A DNA stretch of 17,595 nucleotides, taken from NCBI GenBank assembly GCA_016213125.1, contig JACRBR010000103.1:1-17595 (forward strand), given 5' to 3'. Source of the stretch: Chloroflexota bacterium (GTDB lineage: Bacteria; Chloroflexota; Dehalococcoidia; DSTF01; JACRBR01). Shown here in pieces: positions 1 through 5,417 of this stretch (the stretch's first letter is position 1; every line of letters begins with the position of its first letter). The position numbers and the translations under genes are program-made. A model generated the notes under the pieces. It made no database searches, was not told the DNA's origin, and saw only the letters and a list, made by a program, of their open reading frames with translations.

Positions 1-966
1 CCCGCCCAGCCCCTCCCGGCACTCCGCCACCAGCACGATCGACCCGCCGGGCGCGCACGCCTGCGCCGCCACCGACATCGCCTTCACCGACTGGTACAGG
101 TTCAGGTCCGCCGGATACCCCATGTTCGTCACCACCACCACGTCGAACAGGTGCGGGATCGGCCGCAGCGCCTGCCGCCCCGCCTGCGCGATCGCCGCGT
201 CGTGCGCCGCCGCCAGCTCCCCGGCGAACACGCCCGTCACCCGCTTCCGCTCGTCCAGCGTCACGTTCACGATGAACGACGGCGACGTCGTCAGCGCCAC
301 GTCCCGCATCTGCTCGAAGATCGGGTTGCCGTGCGTTACGCACCACGTCGACTTCGGATGGCCGACCATCCGCGCGTCGTGGTTCGCCATGACGTCGGCA
401 GCCCCCGCGATCGCCGGCAGCACCGCCTTCCCCCCGCCCGAGTACCCCGCGAACAGGTGCGGCTCCACGAAGCCGGTGAGGATGCGGAGGTCCGCGTTCA
501 AGTACTCCCGGTTTAGGTGCACGCCGACGGTTCGAGGCCCCGTCGGATGAAACACCAGGGACGATGCGTCCCGAGCATCGTGGTCCACGATCCGGTATCG
601 CGACATGATCGCGTCGCCCAAAAACCGTCGCCGCTCGTCCTCCCGCGACCCTCGGTGCAGCCCCGTGCCGACGAGGATCACGATGTCCTCGCGCCGCACC
701 CCCGCCTGCTCCAGCGTCTCCAGCACAGGCGGCAAGATCACCGCATTTGGCACCGGCCGCGTGACGTCGCTCACGACGATGCACGCCTTGTCCCCCGGCC
801 TCGCCATCCGCGACAGCGGCGCCCGGCCTATCGGCGCACCGATCGCATCGCGCACGGCGGCGTCGACGTCGACGATCGCCGGCAAAGCCACCGGCACCAG
901 CACCGTAGCCCCGTCCGGCACCGTCGCCTCGATCGCGCCCTCGCCGTAAGGCAGTTGTACCTTCAT
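1..966 (-). CDS. larA: LarA-type nickel-dependent racemase/epimerase, partial (C-terminus off the left edge)
   Basis: Reading leftward from an ATG at 966, 322 codons stay open to the window edge. The family (LarA, DUF2088) racemises or epimerises 2-hydroxy acids such as lactate using a nickel-pincer cofactor bound to a lysine. All landmark residues of characterised LarA are visible with the expected spacing: D67 and R70 in SDVTRPVP, H104 in GTGLHRG, H170 in GFVEPHLFAGYSGGGK, the pincer-binding K180, and H196 in ANHDARM. LarA is usually about 420 residues, so roughly 100 C-terminal residues lie outside. The cofactor-making genes larB, larC and larE are not in this window. A TATGCT hexamer ends 6 nt before the ATG and no Shine-Dalgarno is seen. 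The family is firm; the substrate is not, because many LarA homologues act on hydroxy acids other than lactate. Confidence 0.9.
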   Translation of the reverse strand, partial: MKVQLPYGEGAIEATVPDGATVLVPVALPAIVDVDAAVRDAIGAPIGRAPLSRMARPGDKACIVVSDVTRPVPNAVILPPVLETLEQAGVRREDIVILVGTGLHRGSREDERRRFLGDAIMSRYRIVDHDARDASSLVFHPTGPRTVGVHLNREYLNADLRILTGFVEPHLFAGYSGGGKAVLPAIAGAADVMANHDARMVGHPKSTWCVTHGNPIFEQMRDVALTTSPSFIVNVTLDERKRVTGVFAGELAAAHDAAIAQAGRQALRPIPHLFDVVVVTNMGYPADLNLYQSVKAMSVAAQACAPGGSIVLVAECREGLGG

Positions 967-972
967 GCGGTG

Positions 973-978
973 AGCATA
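973..978 (-). promoter_or_regulatory. Putative leaderless -10 hexamer of larA
   Basis: TATGCT on the minus strand, ending 6 nt before the larA ATG. Transcription would start at or next to the start codon. No convincing -35 box and no ribosome binding site are seen. The same hexamer and spacing occur before the DinB-like gene. Confidence 0.5.
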
Positions 979-1012
979 TCGCAGCTCGATGCGCCCAGCA
1001 GCAGCTGATTCT

Positions 1013-1038
1013 GTCATTCCGAGCGCAGCGAGGAATCT
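1013..1038. repeat. Dispersed repeat of the GTCATTCCGAGCGCAGCGAG type
   Basis: A 26-bp sequence with short inverted ends (ATTCC ... GGAAT). I recognise it from memory as a repeat common between genes of many bacterial genomes, often mistranslated as HSERSEES-like peptides. It lies between the DinB-like gene and larA. No function is visible. Confidence 0.5.
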
Positions 1039-1090
1039 TGTCGTGACATCACTAGCGTGTCATGCGACAGCGCCCGCACCGACGCATTCC

Positions 1091-1138
1091 AGGCTGACAA
1101 GCTGACAGGCCGACAGGCCGACAGGCTGACGCACTGAC
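1091..1138. repeat. Tandem 8-bp degenerate repeat, six units
   Basis: Six consecutive octamers related to aggctgac: aggctgac, aagctgac, aggccgac (twice), aggctgac, gcactgac. The array lies between the DinB-like gene and larA and ends 3 bp before the DinB stop codon. Period 8 sets it apart from the 7-bp arrays elsewhere in the window. Confidence 0.8.
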
Positions 1139-1141
1139 GCC

Positions 1142-1639
1142 CTACTCCCGCTCCCACTCCCACCGATCATCCCCCTGCCGCACCGATCGCAGGTGGTTGA
1201 CCTCGCCGGCATGGTAGCCGTCGTGGTGGATCAGCCGATTGATGATCCAGCGCGTCGGCATCGTCCCGCCCCAGCACACCGGCCGCTCGCGCAGCAGCTC
1301 GGCGTCGTCAGCCAGCGCGTCGATGTTGCGCAGGAGGCGGAGCTGCGACTCCCGCAGCCACCCCACCAGCTCCTCCGGCGAAGGCCCCTCAGCACCGACC
1401 GGCGACTGCGCCGCGCCGAACAGCGGGTCCATCCACGTCAGCGACGCATCCCGGAACGCGTGGTTGTCGTACATCACCTTCGACGACGCCACATGCCCCA
1501 CGATCGCGGCGATCGACCGCGCCCCGCCCGCCGGCACGTACGACCAGTCGTCGTCGCGGAGGTCCTTCAGGTTCGAGAACAGTGCGTCGAACGCCTGTCC
1601 CATCTCCCAGACGATGTGGTCGAGAACATCTCGCGACAT
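1142..1639 (-). CDS. DinB/DUF664-like putative metal-dependent protein
   Basis: A 165-residue protein starting MSRDVLDHIVWEMGQ, the usual size for the DinB/YfiT four-helix-bundle superfamily. These proteins typically bind a metal through three histidines; many have no known substrate, and some are thiol-transferases. Candidate ligands are H49 in AAIVGHVASS and H139 and H143 in LIHHDGYHAGEVNHLR, matching the family pattern of one early His plus a HxxxHxG(E/Q) motif. The frame is open upstream to 1750, but that extension is encoded by a palindromic repeat (LTPGPSPRRGEGE-like translation). The ATG at 1639 has TATGCT ending 6 nt upstream, so it is preferred. The protein lies upstream of larA on the same strand, 175 bp apart. 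Function unknown. Confidence 0.8.
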   Translation of the reverse strand: MSRDVLDHIVWEMGQAFDALFSNLKDLRDDDWSYVPAGGARSIAAIVGHVASSKVMYDNHAFRDASLTWMDPLFGAAQSPVGAEGPSPEELVGWLRESQLRLLRNIDALADDAELLRERPVCWGGTMPTRWIINRLIHHDGYHAGEVNHLRSVRQGDDRWEWERE

Positions 1640-1645
1640 ACCCAC

Positions 1646-1651
1646 AGCATA
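1646..1651 (-). promoter_or_regulatory. Putative leaderless -10 hexamer of the DinB-like gene
   Basis: TATGCT ending 6 nt before the ATG at 1639, identical in sequence and spacing to the larA element. It supports the internal start over the longer frame. No clear -35 box. Confidence 0.5.
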
Positions 1652-1676
1652 GCCCCGGTGTGTGCAGCCAATCGTT

Positions 1677-1715
1677 TCCCCCTCTCCACGTCGTGGAGAG
1701 GGGCCAGGGGTGAGG
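1677..1715. repeat. Palindromic dispersed repeat (12-bp arms)
   Basis: CCCCTCTCCACG (1679-1690) and its exact complement CGTGGAGAGGGG (1692-1703) flank a single T, followed by ccaggggtgag. Repeats of this type, giving LTPGPSPRRGEG-like peptides when translated, are familiar between genes in many bacteria (recognised from memory). As RNA it would form a strong hairpin upstream of the DinB-like gene and downstream of thyX, so it may also act on transcription between them. That is inference. Confidence 0.6.
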
Positions 1716-1763
1716 TGCAGTAACAGCTCAAAGTTGTCGCGCAGAACCATGCGCGTCCGGGGC

Positions 1764-1803
1764 CCTATAGCCTACAAACTAGAACCTAGAACCTAACGCC
1801 CTA
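1764..1803. repeat. Tandem 7-bp degenerate repeat (cctagaa type)
   Basis: Successive heptamers cctatag, cctacaa, actagaa, cctagaa, cctaacg and the start of a further ccctac unit. The last unit contains the stop codon of thyX (complement of cta at 1801-1803), so the array abuts the end of that gene. It is one of four 7-bp arrays of unrelated sequence in the window. Confidence 0.65.
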
Positions 1804-2691
1804 CCCCTCGTCCCGCGTTGACGGCGGCGTCTCATCCTGCGTCTTCAAGAACCCCGGCGGCTGCGTCGCGTGGACCACCGACGAGCCGATCTCCTCGATC
1901 ACCGCGAAGTCCCCCTCCTCCATCGGCGCAAGCTGGCCCCGCCGGTACTGCTCGAACAGGTCGAACAGCTGCTGCTTGTGCGGCCGCTTCTTCCCGATAG
2001 GGCACTTCTCCCAGTCCTCCAGCGATTCGTCGCAGTACCCCCACCGCTTGTCCCCGCACTTGGGCTGGATGTACTTCGCCAGCTCCGGGAACTTCCGGTG
2101 GATCTCGGCCCGCATCTGCGACGCCACCTGGCGGAACTCCCACTGCGCCCGCGTGCACAGCCGCAGGTCGCAGATGTGCAGCAGCTCCAGGAAGTTCACC
2201 GTCACCTTGAAGTTCGTGTTCGCCGCGTTCGGCACCAGGAACCGCGCGTCCTCCGCCGGGATCCCCGCGTCGATCATCTCCTGGTACAGCTCCCCCAGCC
2301 GCTCAAACGCCTCCTCCATCTTGTTCGCCATGCCCGCGCGCTTCACGGTCTCCGGCACGGTGTAAGGGAACTCGCCCTTCTTGAACGCCACGTAGCGCTG
2401 CGACTGCTGCTCGAAGCTGATCCCCACGTGGTGCCGCACGAACTGGTGGCTGAACGCCCGCGACACGCCCGAGATCCCGAACTCGAACCACACCTGCTCG
2501 AGCGGCGACGCGTGCCCGGTCTGCAGCCGCTTCTCGATGAACTCCTCCATCTCCGCGCGGCTGATCTTCTCGCTCGCGATGCGGTCCGCGATCTGCTGCG
2601 GCGTCAACGCTGAGTACGCCACCCGGTACGCCAGGTACAGCGACCGCGTCGGGTCGGAGGTGTGGTCGAGGAGGCGGACGTTGATGGGCAT
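1801..2691 (-). CDS. thyX: FAD-dependent thymidylate synthase ThyX
   Basis: ThyX makes dTMP from dUMP using methylenetetrahydrofolate, NAD(P)H and FAD, replacing ThyA. The 296-residue protein shows the family core: GHASPLEQVWFEFGISGVSRA (59-79), then RHHVGISFEQQSQRYV (86-101), the equivalent of the ThyX motif RHRx7S. It also has the conserved helix LRLCTRAQWEFRQVA (176-190), with the nucleotide-contacting arginine region. The signature is altered: the second Arg is His88, and eight rather than seven residues separate it from S97. A C-terminal extension has Cys212, Cys220 and Cys230, which could bind a metal. The ATG at 2691 has TACACT ending 9 nt upstream and no Shine-Dalgarno. It is divergent from the HD hydrolase gene. 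Confidence 0.93.
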   Translation of the reverse strand: MPINVRLLDHTSDPTRSLYLAYRVAYSALTPQQIADRIASEKISRAEMEEFIEKRLQTGHASPLEQVWFEFGISGVSRAFSHQFVRHHVGISFEQQSQRYVAFKKGEFPYTVPETVKRAGMANKMEEAFERLGELYQEMIDAGIPAEDARFLVPNAANTNFKVTVNFLELLHICDLRLCTRAQWEFRQVASQMRAEIHRKFPELAKYIQPKCGDKRWGYCDESLEDWEKCPIGKKRPHKQQLFDLFEQYRRGQLAPMEEGDFAVIEEIGSSVVHATQPPGFLKTQDETPPSTRDEG

Positions 2692-2700
2692 GGCGCGGGC

Positions 2701-2706
2701 AGTGTA
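2701..2706 (-). promoter_or_regulatory. Putative leaderless -10 hexamer of thyX
   Basis: TACACT on the minus strand, ending 9 nt before the thyX ATG. This fits the TANNCT pattern seen before six other genes here, at the long end of the spacing range. No Shine-Dalgarno lies between. Confidence 0.4.
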
Positions 2707-2749
2707 TCGCGGGAGCTATCAGAGTGGCCTCTGGTTATCGTTAACCCGC

Positions 2750-2777
2750 GATGCTAGATGTTAGATGTTCGAGGTTG
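2750..2777. repeat. Tandem 7-bp degenerate repeat (gatgtta type)
   Basis: Four heptamers in a row: gatgcta, gatgtta, gatgttc, gaggttg. They lie in the divergent gap between thyX and the HD hydrolase gene, 37 bp before the next heptamer array. Confidence 0.65.
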
Positions 2778-2813
2778 GGCGACTCACCGCGACGCACTAC
2801 GAACTACCCACAG

Positions 2814-2855
2814 CGAACTGAACTGTGAACTGTCCGCTGTCAACTGTAAACTCAC
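2814..2855. repeat. Tandem 7-bp degenerate repeat (aactgtc type)
   Basis: Six heptamers: cgaactg, aactgtg, aactgtc, cgctgtc, aactgta, aactcac. The array runs to within 4 bp of the ATG of the HD hydrolase and contains that gene's candidate -10 hexamer TAAACT. The repeat may therefore supply the promoter. Confidence 0.75.
2847..2852 (+). promoter_or_regulatory. Putative leaderless -10 hexamer of the HD hydrolase gene
   Basis: TAAACT ends 7 nt before the ATG at 2860 and is formed by the 7-bp repeat array. No Shine-Dalgarno lies between it and the start codon. Confidence 0.4.
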
Positions 2856-2859
2856 CTAC

Positions 2860-3771
2860 ATGCACGACCGCGCCGCCGCCTGGGACCTCCTCTGCGAATT
2901 CACCCTCACCGAGCCCCTCCGGAAGCACGGGCTCGCCGTCGAGACCGTCATGCGGCACCTCGCACGCAAGCACGGCGAGGACGAGGACACCTGGGGCATC
3001 ACAGGCCTGCTGCACGACTTCGACTACGAGCGCTGGCCCACCGCCGAAGGCCACCCCTTCGAGGGGAACAAGATCCTGACCGAGCGCGGCTGGCCCGAGG
3101 ACATCCGCACCGCCATCATGGGCCACGCCGACTACTCCGGCGTCCCCCGTGACACTCTTATGGCGAAGACGCTGTTCGCCGTCGACGAGCTGACGGGCTT
3201 CGTGACCGCCGTCGCCCTCGTCCGCCCCAACAAGAGCATCTTGGAGGTCGAGGTCCCCTCCGTCCGCAAGAAGATGAAGGACAAAGCCTTCGCCCGTCAG
3301 GTGAACCGCGACGACATCGTCAACGGCGCGGAGCAGCTGGGCGTTTCCCTCGACGACATGATTGCCGAGGTCATCGAAGCCCTGAAGTCCAACGCGGACG
3401 CGCTGTCGCTGCGCCGGCACGGCGTAGCCCGACACTTGCCCGGCGACTCGGCTTGCAGCTTCAATTGCTCGGCACTTTTCCGTTGTTTTCGAGCCTCGGT
3501 CATCCCCTCCTCCAGAGTCCTGAGGGTCACTTGGCTGACGCCAGCTTCAATTGCTCGGCACTTTTCGTTGTTTTCGGGCGAGCGAGAACCTGCTTTCTCA
3601 GGCCACCATGGACGTGGGTGGCTGCGGAGCGATTGTGCGACAGGCGCTGGAAGAACTCCAAGCGCGCCAGATCACTTTGGCAAGAAACTTCGGCTTTCGG
3701 GGCGCCGGGGCGTCGGGCAGGAACGGCCGAGACGCCGGAGCACCCGACGAGCGGACGTGCTGACCGGCTGA
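2860..3771 (+). CDS. HD-domain hydrolase with an anomalous C-terminal read-through tail
   Basis: The first ~185 residues are a compact HD-domain protein: H23 in RKHGLAVE, the H52-D53 pair in GLLHDFDYERWP, HADYSGVPRD (89-98) and D109 in AVDELTGF. These fit the HD-type metal phosphohydrolase arrangement H...HD...D. Related stand-alone proteins, as I remember them, are about 185-195 residues and end soon after a helix like VIEALKSNADAL (171-182). Here the frame instead continues to 303 residues through low-complexity, Arg/Ser/Cys-rich sequence, and a 39-bp direct repeat begins at residue ~199. The tail is probably read-through of non-coding DNA after loss of the normal stop. The substrate is unknown. 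The start was chosen at MHDRAAAWDL; the frame also extends upstream to 2758 through the 7-bp repeats, which is unlikely to be coding. Confidence 0.8.
   Translation: MHDRAAAWDLLCEFTLTEPLRKHGLAVETVMRHLARKHGEDEDTWGITGLLHDFDYERWPTAEGHPFEGNKILTERGWPEDIRTAIMGHADYSGVPRDTLMAKTLFAVDELTGFVTAVALVRPNKSILEVEVPSVRKKMKDKAFARQVNRDDIVNGAEQLGVSLDDMIAEVIEALKSNADALSLRRHGVARHLPGDSACSFNCSALFRCFRASVIPSSRVLRVTWLTPASIARHFSLFSGEREPAFSGHHGRGWLRSDCATGAGRTPSAPDHFGKKLRLSGRRGVGQERPRRRSTRRADVLTG
3456..3494. repeat. 39-bp direct repeat, copy 1
   Basis: Begins cagcttcaattgctcggcac and ends gttgttttcgagc. The second copy, 47 bp further on, differs by one base deletion (ttttcc to tttttc-less, giving ttttc) and one a/g substitution. 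Both lie in the tail of the HD hydrolase frame. Confidence 0.85.
3542..3579. repeat. 38-bp direct repeat, copy 2
   Basis: Near-identical partner of the repeat at 3456-3494, with one fewer C after tttt and gggc instead of gagc at the end. The deletion shifts the frame relative to copy 1, so the pair is not under protein-level constraint. Confidence 0.85.
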
Positions 3772-3812
3772 TGCGCTTGCGGCCGGGTAGTGTAAATCCG
3801 CGCCGTCTTCGC

Positions 3813-3818
3813 TAGGCT
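3813..3818 (+). promoter_or_regulatory. Putative leaderless -10 hexamer of the LuxR-type gene
   Basis: TAGGCT ends 6 nt before the ATG at 3825, with no Shine-Dalgarno between. It fits the TANNCT pattern. Confidence 0.45.
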
Positions 3819-3824
3819 GGATCC

Positions 3825-4202
3825 ATGCCGGAACGTGGCCGCCCAAAGCACCCCGACGTCCTCACCCCGCGCCAGTTCGAGGTGCTCGAACTCCTGCGCC
3901 AGGGCCTGACGAATCCGCAGATCGCCGAGCGTCTCGGCATCTCCCCCGATGGCGCCAAGTGGCACGTGAAAGAGATCCTCTGGAAGCTCGACGTCCCCTC
4001 CCGCGAAGAAGCCGCCCGGTGGCAGCGCGAGCACCGGGAGGCGGCTCCGACCGCCCGCCTCGGCACGTGGCGTGTGGCACAGCCGTCTATGGCGGTGCGG
4101 AGCCGACAACATGTGGCACAGCCGTCCCCGGCTGTGCGGGCCCCCCGATCAGCGAGATGCTACACATCGCATCGACGAGTGCGGCCGCTCCCCTATCTGT
4201 GA
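3825..4202 (+). CDS. Small LuxR/GerE-type DNA-binding protein with a repeat-derived tail
   Basis: Residues 12-68 (VLTPRQFEVLELLRQGLTNP ... WKLDVPSREEAARWQ) form a standard LuxR C-terminal helix-turn-helix, with the conserved LTPRxxEVL start and the recognition-helix region ERLGISPDGAKWHVKEILWKL. There is no receiver or sensor domain. The opening GRPKHPDVLTPR resembles a class of short LuxR-type proteins I associate with Chloroflexota; members I recall continue for further residues after REEAARW. Here the sequence from residue ~83 onward is encoded by two copies of a 28-bp repeat, giving VAQPSMAV and VAQPSPAV. The native C-terminus was therefore probably lost or replaced. It may be a partly degraded gene or a minimal DNA-binding domain. 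clpP follows 28 bp later on the same strand. Targets unknown. Confidence 0.75.
   Translation: MPERGRPKHPDVLTPRQFEVLELLRQGLTNPQIAERLGISPDGAKWHVKEILWKLDVPSREEAARWQREHREAAPTARLGTWRVAQPSMAVRSRQHVAQPSPAVRAPRSARCYTSHRRVRPLPYL
4073..4140. repeat. Two copies of a 28-bp repeat, the second a perfect hairpin
   Basis: Copy 1 at 4073-4100 and copy 2 at 4112-4139 share tgtggcacagccgt and tgcgg and differ at four positions between. Copy 2 forms a 9-bp stem (GCACAGCCG, 4116-4124) with a 4-nt loop and an exact complementary arm to 4137. The type (cacagccgtccccggctgtg) is familiar to me as a dispersed bacterial repeat. It lies inside the end of the LuxR-type frame and upstream of clpP. The hairpin has no T-tract, so it is not a standard intrinsic terminator. 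Confidence 0.7.
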
Positions 4203-4230
4203 AATCCGTGGTTCCAAGAAAGACAAGAAC

Positions 4231-4854
4231 ATGATCATCCCGTCCGTCATCGAGACCTCACCCCGCGGCGAGCGCGCGTTCGACATCTACTCGCTGCTGC
4301 TGCGGGAGCGCATCATCTTTCTCGGCTCCCCGATCGACGATCAGGTGGCGAACGTCATCGTTGCGCAGCTCCTGTACCTGGAACGCGAGGATCCGGAGAA
4401 GGACATCAACATGTATGTCCACAGCCCGGGCGGCAGCGTCACGGCCGGGCTCGCCATCTACGACGCCATGCAGCTGGTCCGGCCCGACATCGCGACGTAC
4501 TGCGTCGGCGCCACGCACAGCATGGGCACGGTGCTGTTGTGTGCGGGCACGAAGGGCAAGCGCTACGTGATGCCCAACGCCACCATCCATATGCACCAGG
4601 CGCTGCTCGGCGGCGGTGGCATCCAGGGCCAAGCGGCGGACATCGAGATCCAGGCGAAGGAGATCATCCGCGAGAACGAACTGCTGCGGGGCATCCTCGC
4701 TCAACACAGCGGCCAGGACGTCGCGCGCATCAAGAAGGACATCGACCGCGACTTCTACATGAACCCGCAGCAGGCGAAAGACTACGGCCTCGTCGACGAG
4801 ATCCTCGTCGCCCGCGAGCAGGAGATCAAACCCGCGGCCAGCTTGCGGCGCTAG
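4231..4854 (+). CDS. clpP: ATP-dependent Clp protease proteolytic subunit ClpP
   Basis: ClpP is the self-compartmentalised serine peptidase that degrades proteins unfolded by ClpX, ClpA or ClpC. The protein from MIIPSVIETSPRGERAFDIY is 207 residues, the usual length. The catalytic triad is complete: S97 in GATHSMGTVLL, H122 in ATIHMHQALLGG, and D170 in ARIKKDIDRDFYM, nearly the same numbering as mature E. coli ClpP. SPGGSVTAGLAIYDAMQ (65-81) forms the oxyanion-loop region. The frame is open upstream to 4072, but ClpP similarity begins at the ATG at 4231. The sequence before it (aagaaagacaagaac) has only a weak purine-rich site. No clpX is in the window, so this may be one of several ClpP paralogues. 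Confidence 0.95.
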   Translation: MIIPSVIETSPRGERAFDIYSLLLRERIIFLGSPIDDQVANVIVAQLLYLEREDPEKDINMYVHSPGGSVTAGLAIYDAMQLVRPDIATYCVGATHSMGTVLLCAGTKGKRYVMPNATIHMHQALLGGGGIQGQAADIEIQAKEIIRENELLRGILAQHSGQDVARIKKDIDRDFYMNPQQAKDYGLVDEILVAREQEIKPAASLRR

Positions 4855-4881
4855 GCGGCGGGGCATTGTTTGTTGGTGCGC

Positions 4882-5346
4882 TCACTGCCTTGGGACAGCA
4901 GCGCCCCAGTCCTCCGGCGCTACATCATCGACCGACTGCGAGAAGGACCAGCGATAGCCGGCGAAGTCCTCGGCGGTGAACTGCCTCTCCCCAAAGCTGT
5001 AGGTTTCTGGGCCATGAATGATCCGCGCGCCGAAGTGCCTGGCTTGCTCGAACACCTGGTCAATATCCTCAACCTGCACGCTGATGATGACATTGACCTC
5101 GCCGGCGCGAGGTGGTCGTAACTCACCAGAATCCTCCCAGGCTGGACTCTGGCCTTTTCGCGCGATGCTCAGCATGATGGCACCGCCGCCCGCAGAGAGC
5201 TGAGCCCCTTCGGGTCGGTCCGGGGGACCGTAGCGAAAGCGTTCGATGAAGCCGAAGACTCTGAACAGCCAGTCGATCGCCGCCCCAACGTCTTCATAGT
5301 AGAGAGTGGGGATGATGCCCGATGGTCTCGATCTGTTCAGCACCAT
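4882..5346 (-). CDS. VOC-superfamily (glyoxalase/bleomycin-resistance fold) protein
   Basis: A 154-residue protein with the paired beta-alpha-beta-beta-beta layout of the VOC fold: the first module begins IIPTLYYEDVGAAIDWLFRV, the second begins NVIISVQVEDIDQVFEQARH and closes with GERQFTAEDFAGYRWSFSQ. VOC proteins include glyoxalases, dioxygenases and resistance proteins; nothing here fixes the reaction, and classic metal ligands cannot be assigned with certainty. Start: MVLNRSRPSG at 5346 fits the domain. The frame is open further to an ATG at 5418 that overlaps the cytX stop as TGATG, giving 178 residues and possible translational coupling. The extra 24 residues look unrelated to the fold. 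It is convergent with clpP, with 27 bp between the stops. Confidence 0.8.
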   Translation of the reverse strand: MVLNRSRPSGIIPTLYYEDVGAAIDWLFRVFGFIERFRYGPPDRPEGAQLSAGGGAIMLSIARKGQSPAWEDSGELRPPRAGEVNVIISVQVEDIDQVFEQARHFGARIIHGPETYSFGERQFTAEDFAGYRWSFSQSVDDVAPEDWGAAVPRQ

Positions 5347-5417
5347 GGTTACCAACGCAGTCGAGGTGAATCCTCGCCCGAAGTCAGGGTACTGAGCCTC
5401 ACGGTAGTAGGCCTCCA

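Larger units (their letters stand above)
3412..3824. other. Repeat-bearing stretch without convincing coding sequence
   Basis: From the end of HD-domain similarity to the LuxR-type gene I see no recognisable protein in any frame. It holds two copies of a 38-39 bp direct repeat and patches that are AT-richer than the flanks. The HD hydrolase frame stays open through it to 3771, but the residues it encodes look random. The two repeat copies are read in different frames, which argues against a duplicated protein motif. Confidence 0.5.

Noticed and set aside
1640..1750. Longer start of the DinB-like protein
   Set aside because: The added residues are encoded by a dispersed palindromic repeat, and the promoter-like hexamer sits just before the ATG at 1639.
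1870..2613. Plus-strand frame of 247 codons across thyX
   Set aside because: Leu/Arg/His-rich shadow of thyX with no motif.
2800..2859. CRISPR-like array near the HD gene
   Set aside because: Units are only 7 bp and contiguous, with no spacers; this is a simple tandem repeat.
4116..4137. Intrinsic terminator before clpP
   Set aside because: The hairpin is perfect but has no following T-tract and matches a dispersed repeat; it is listed as a repeat instead.
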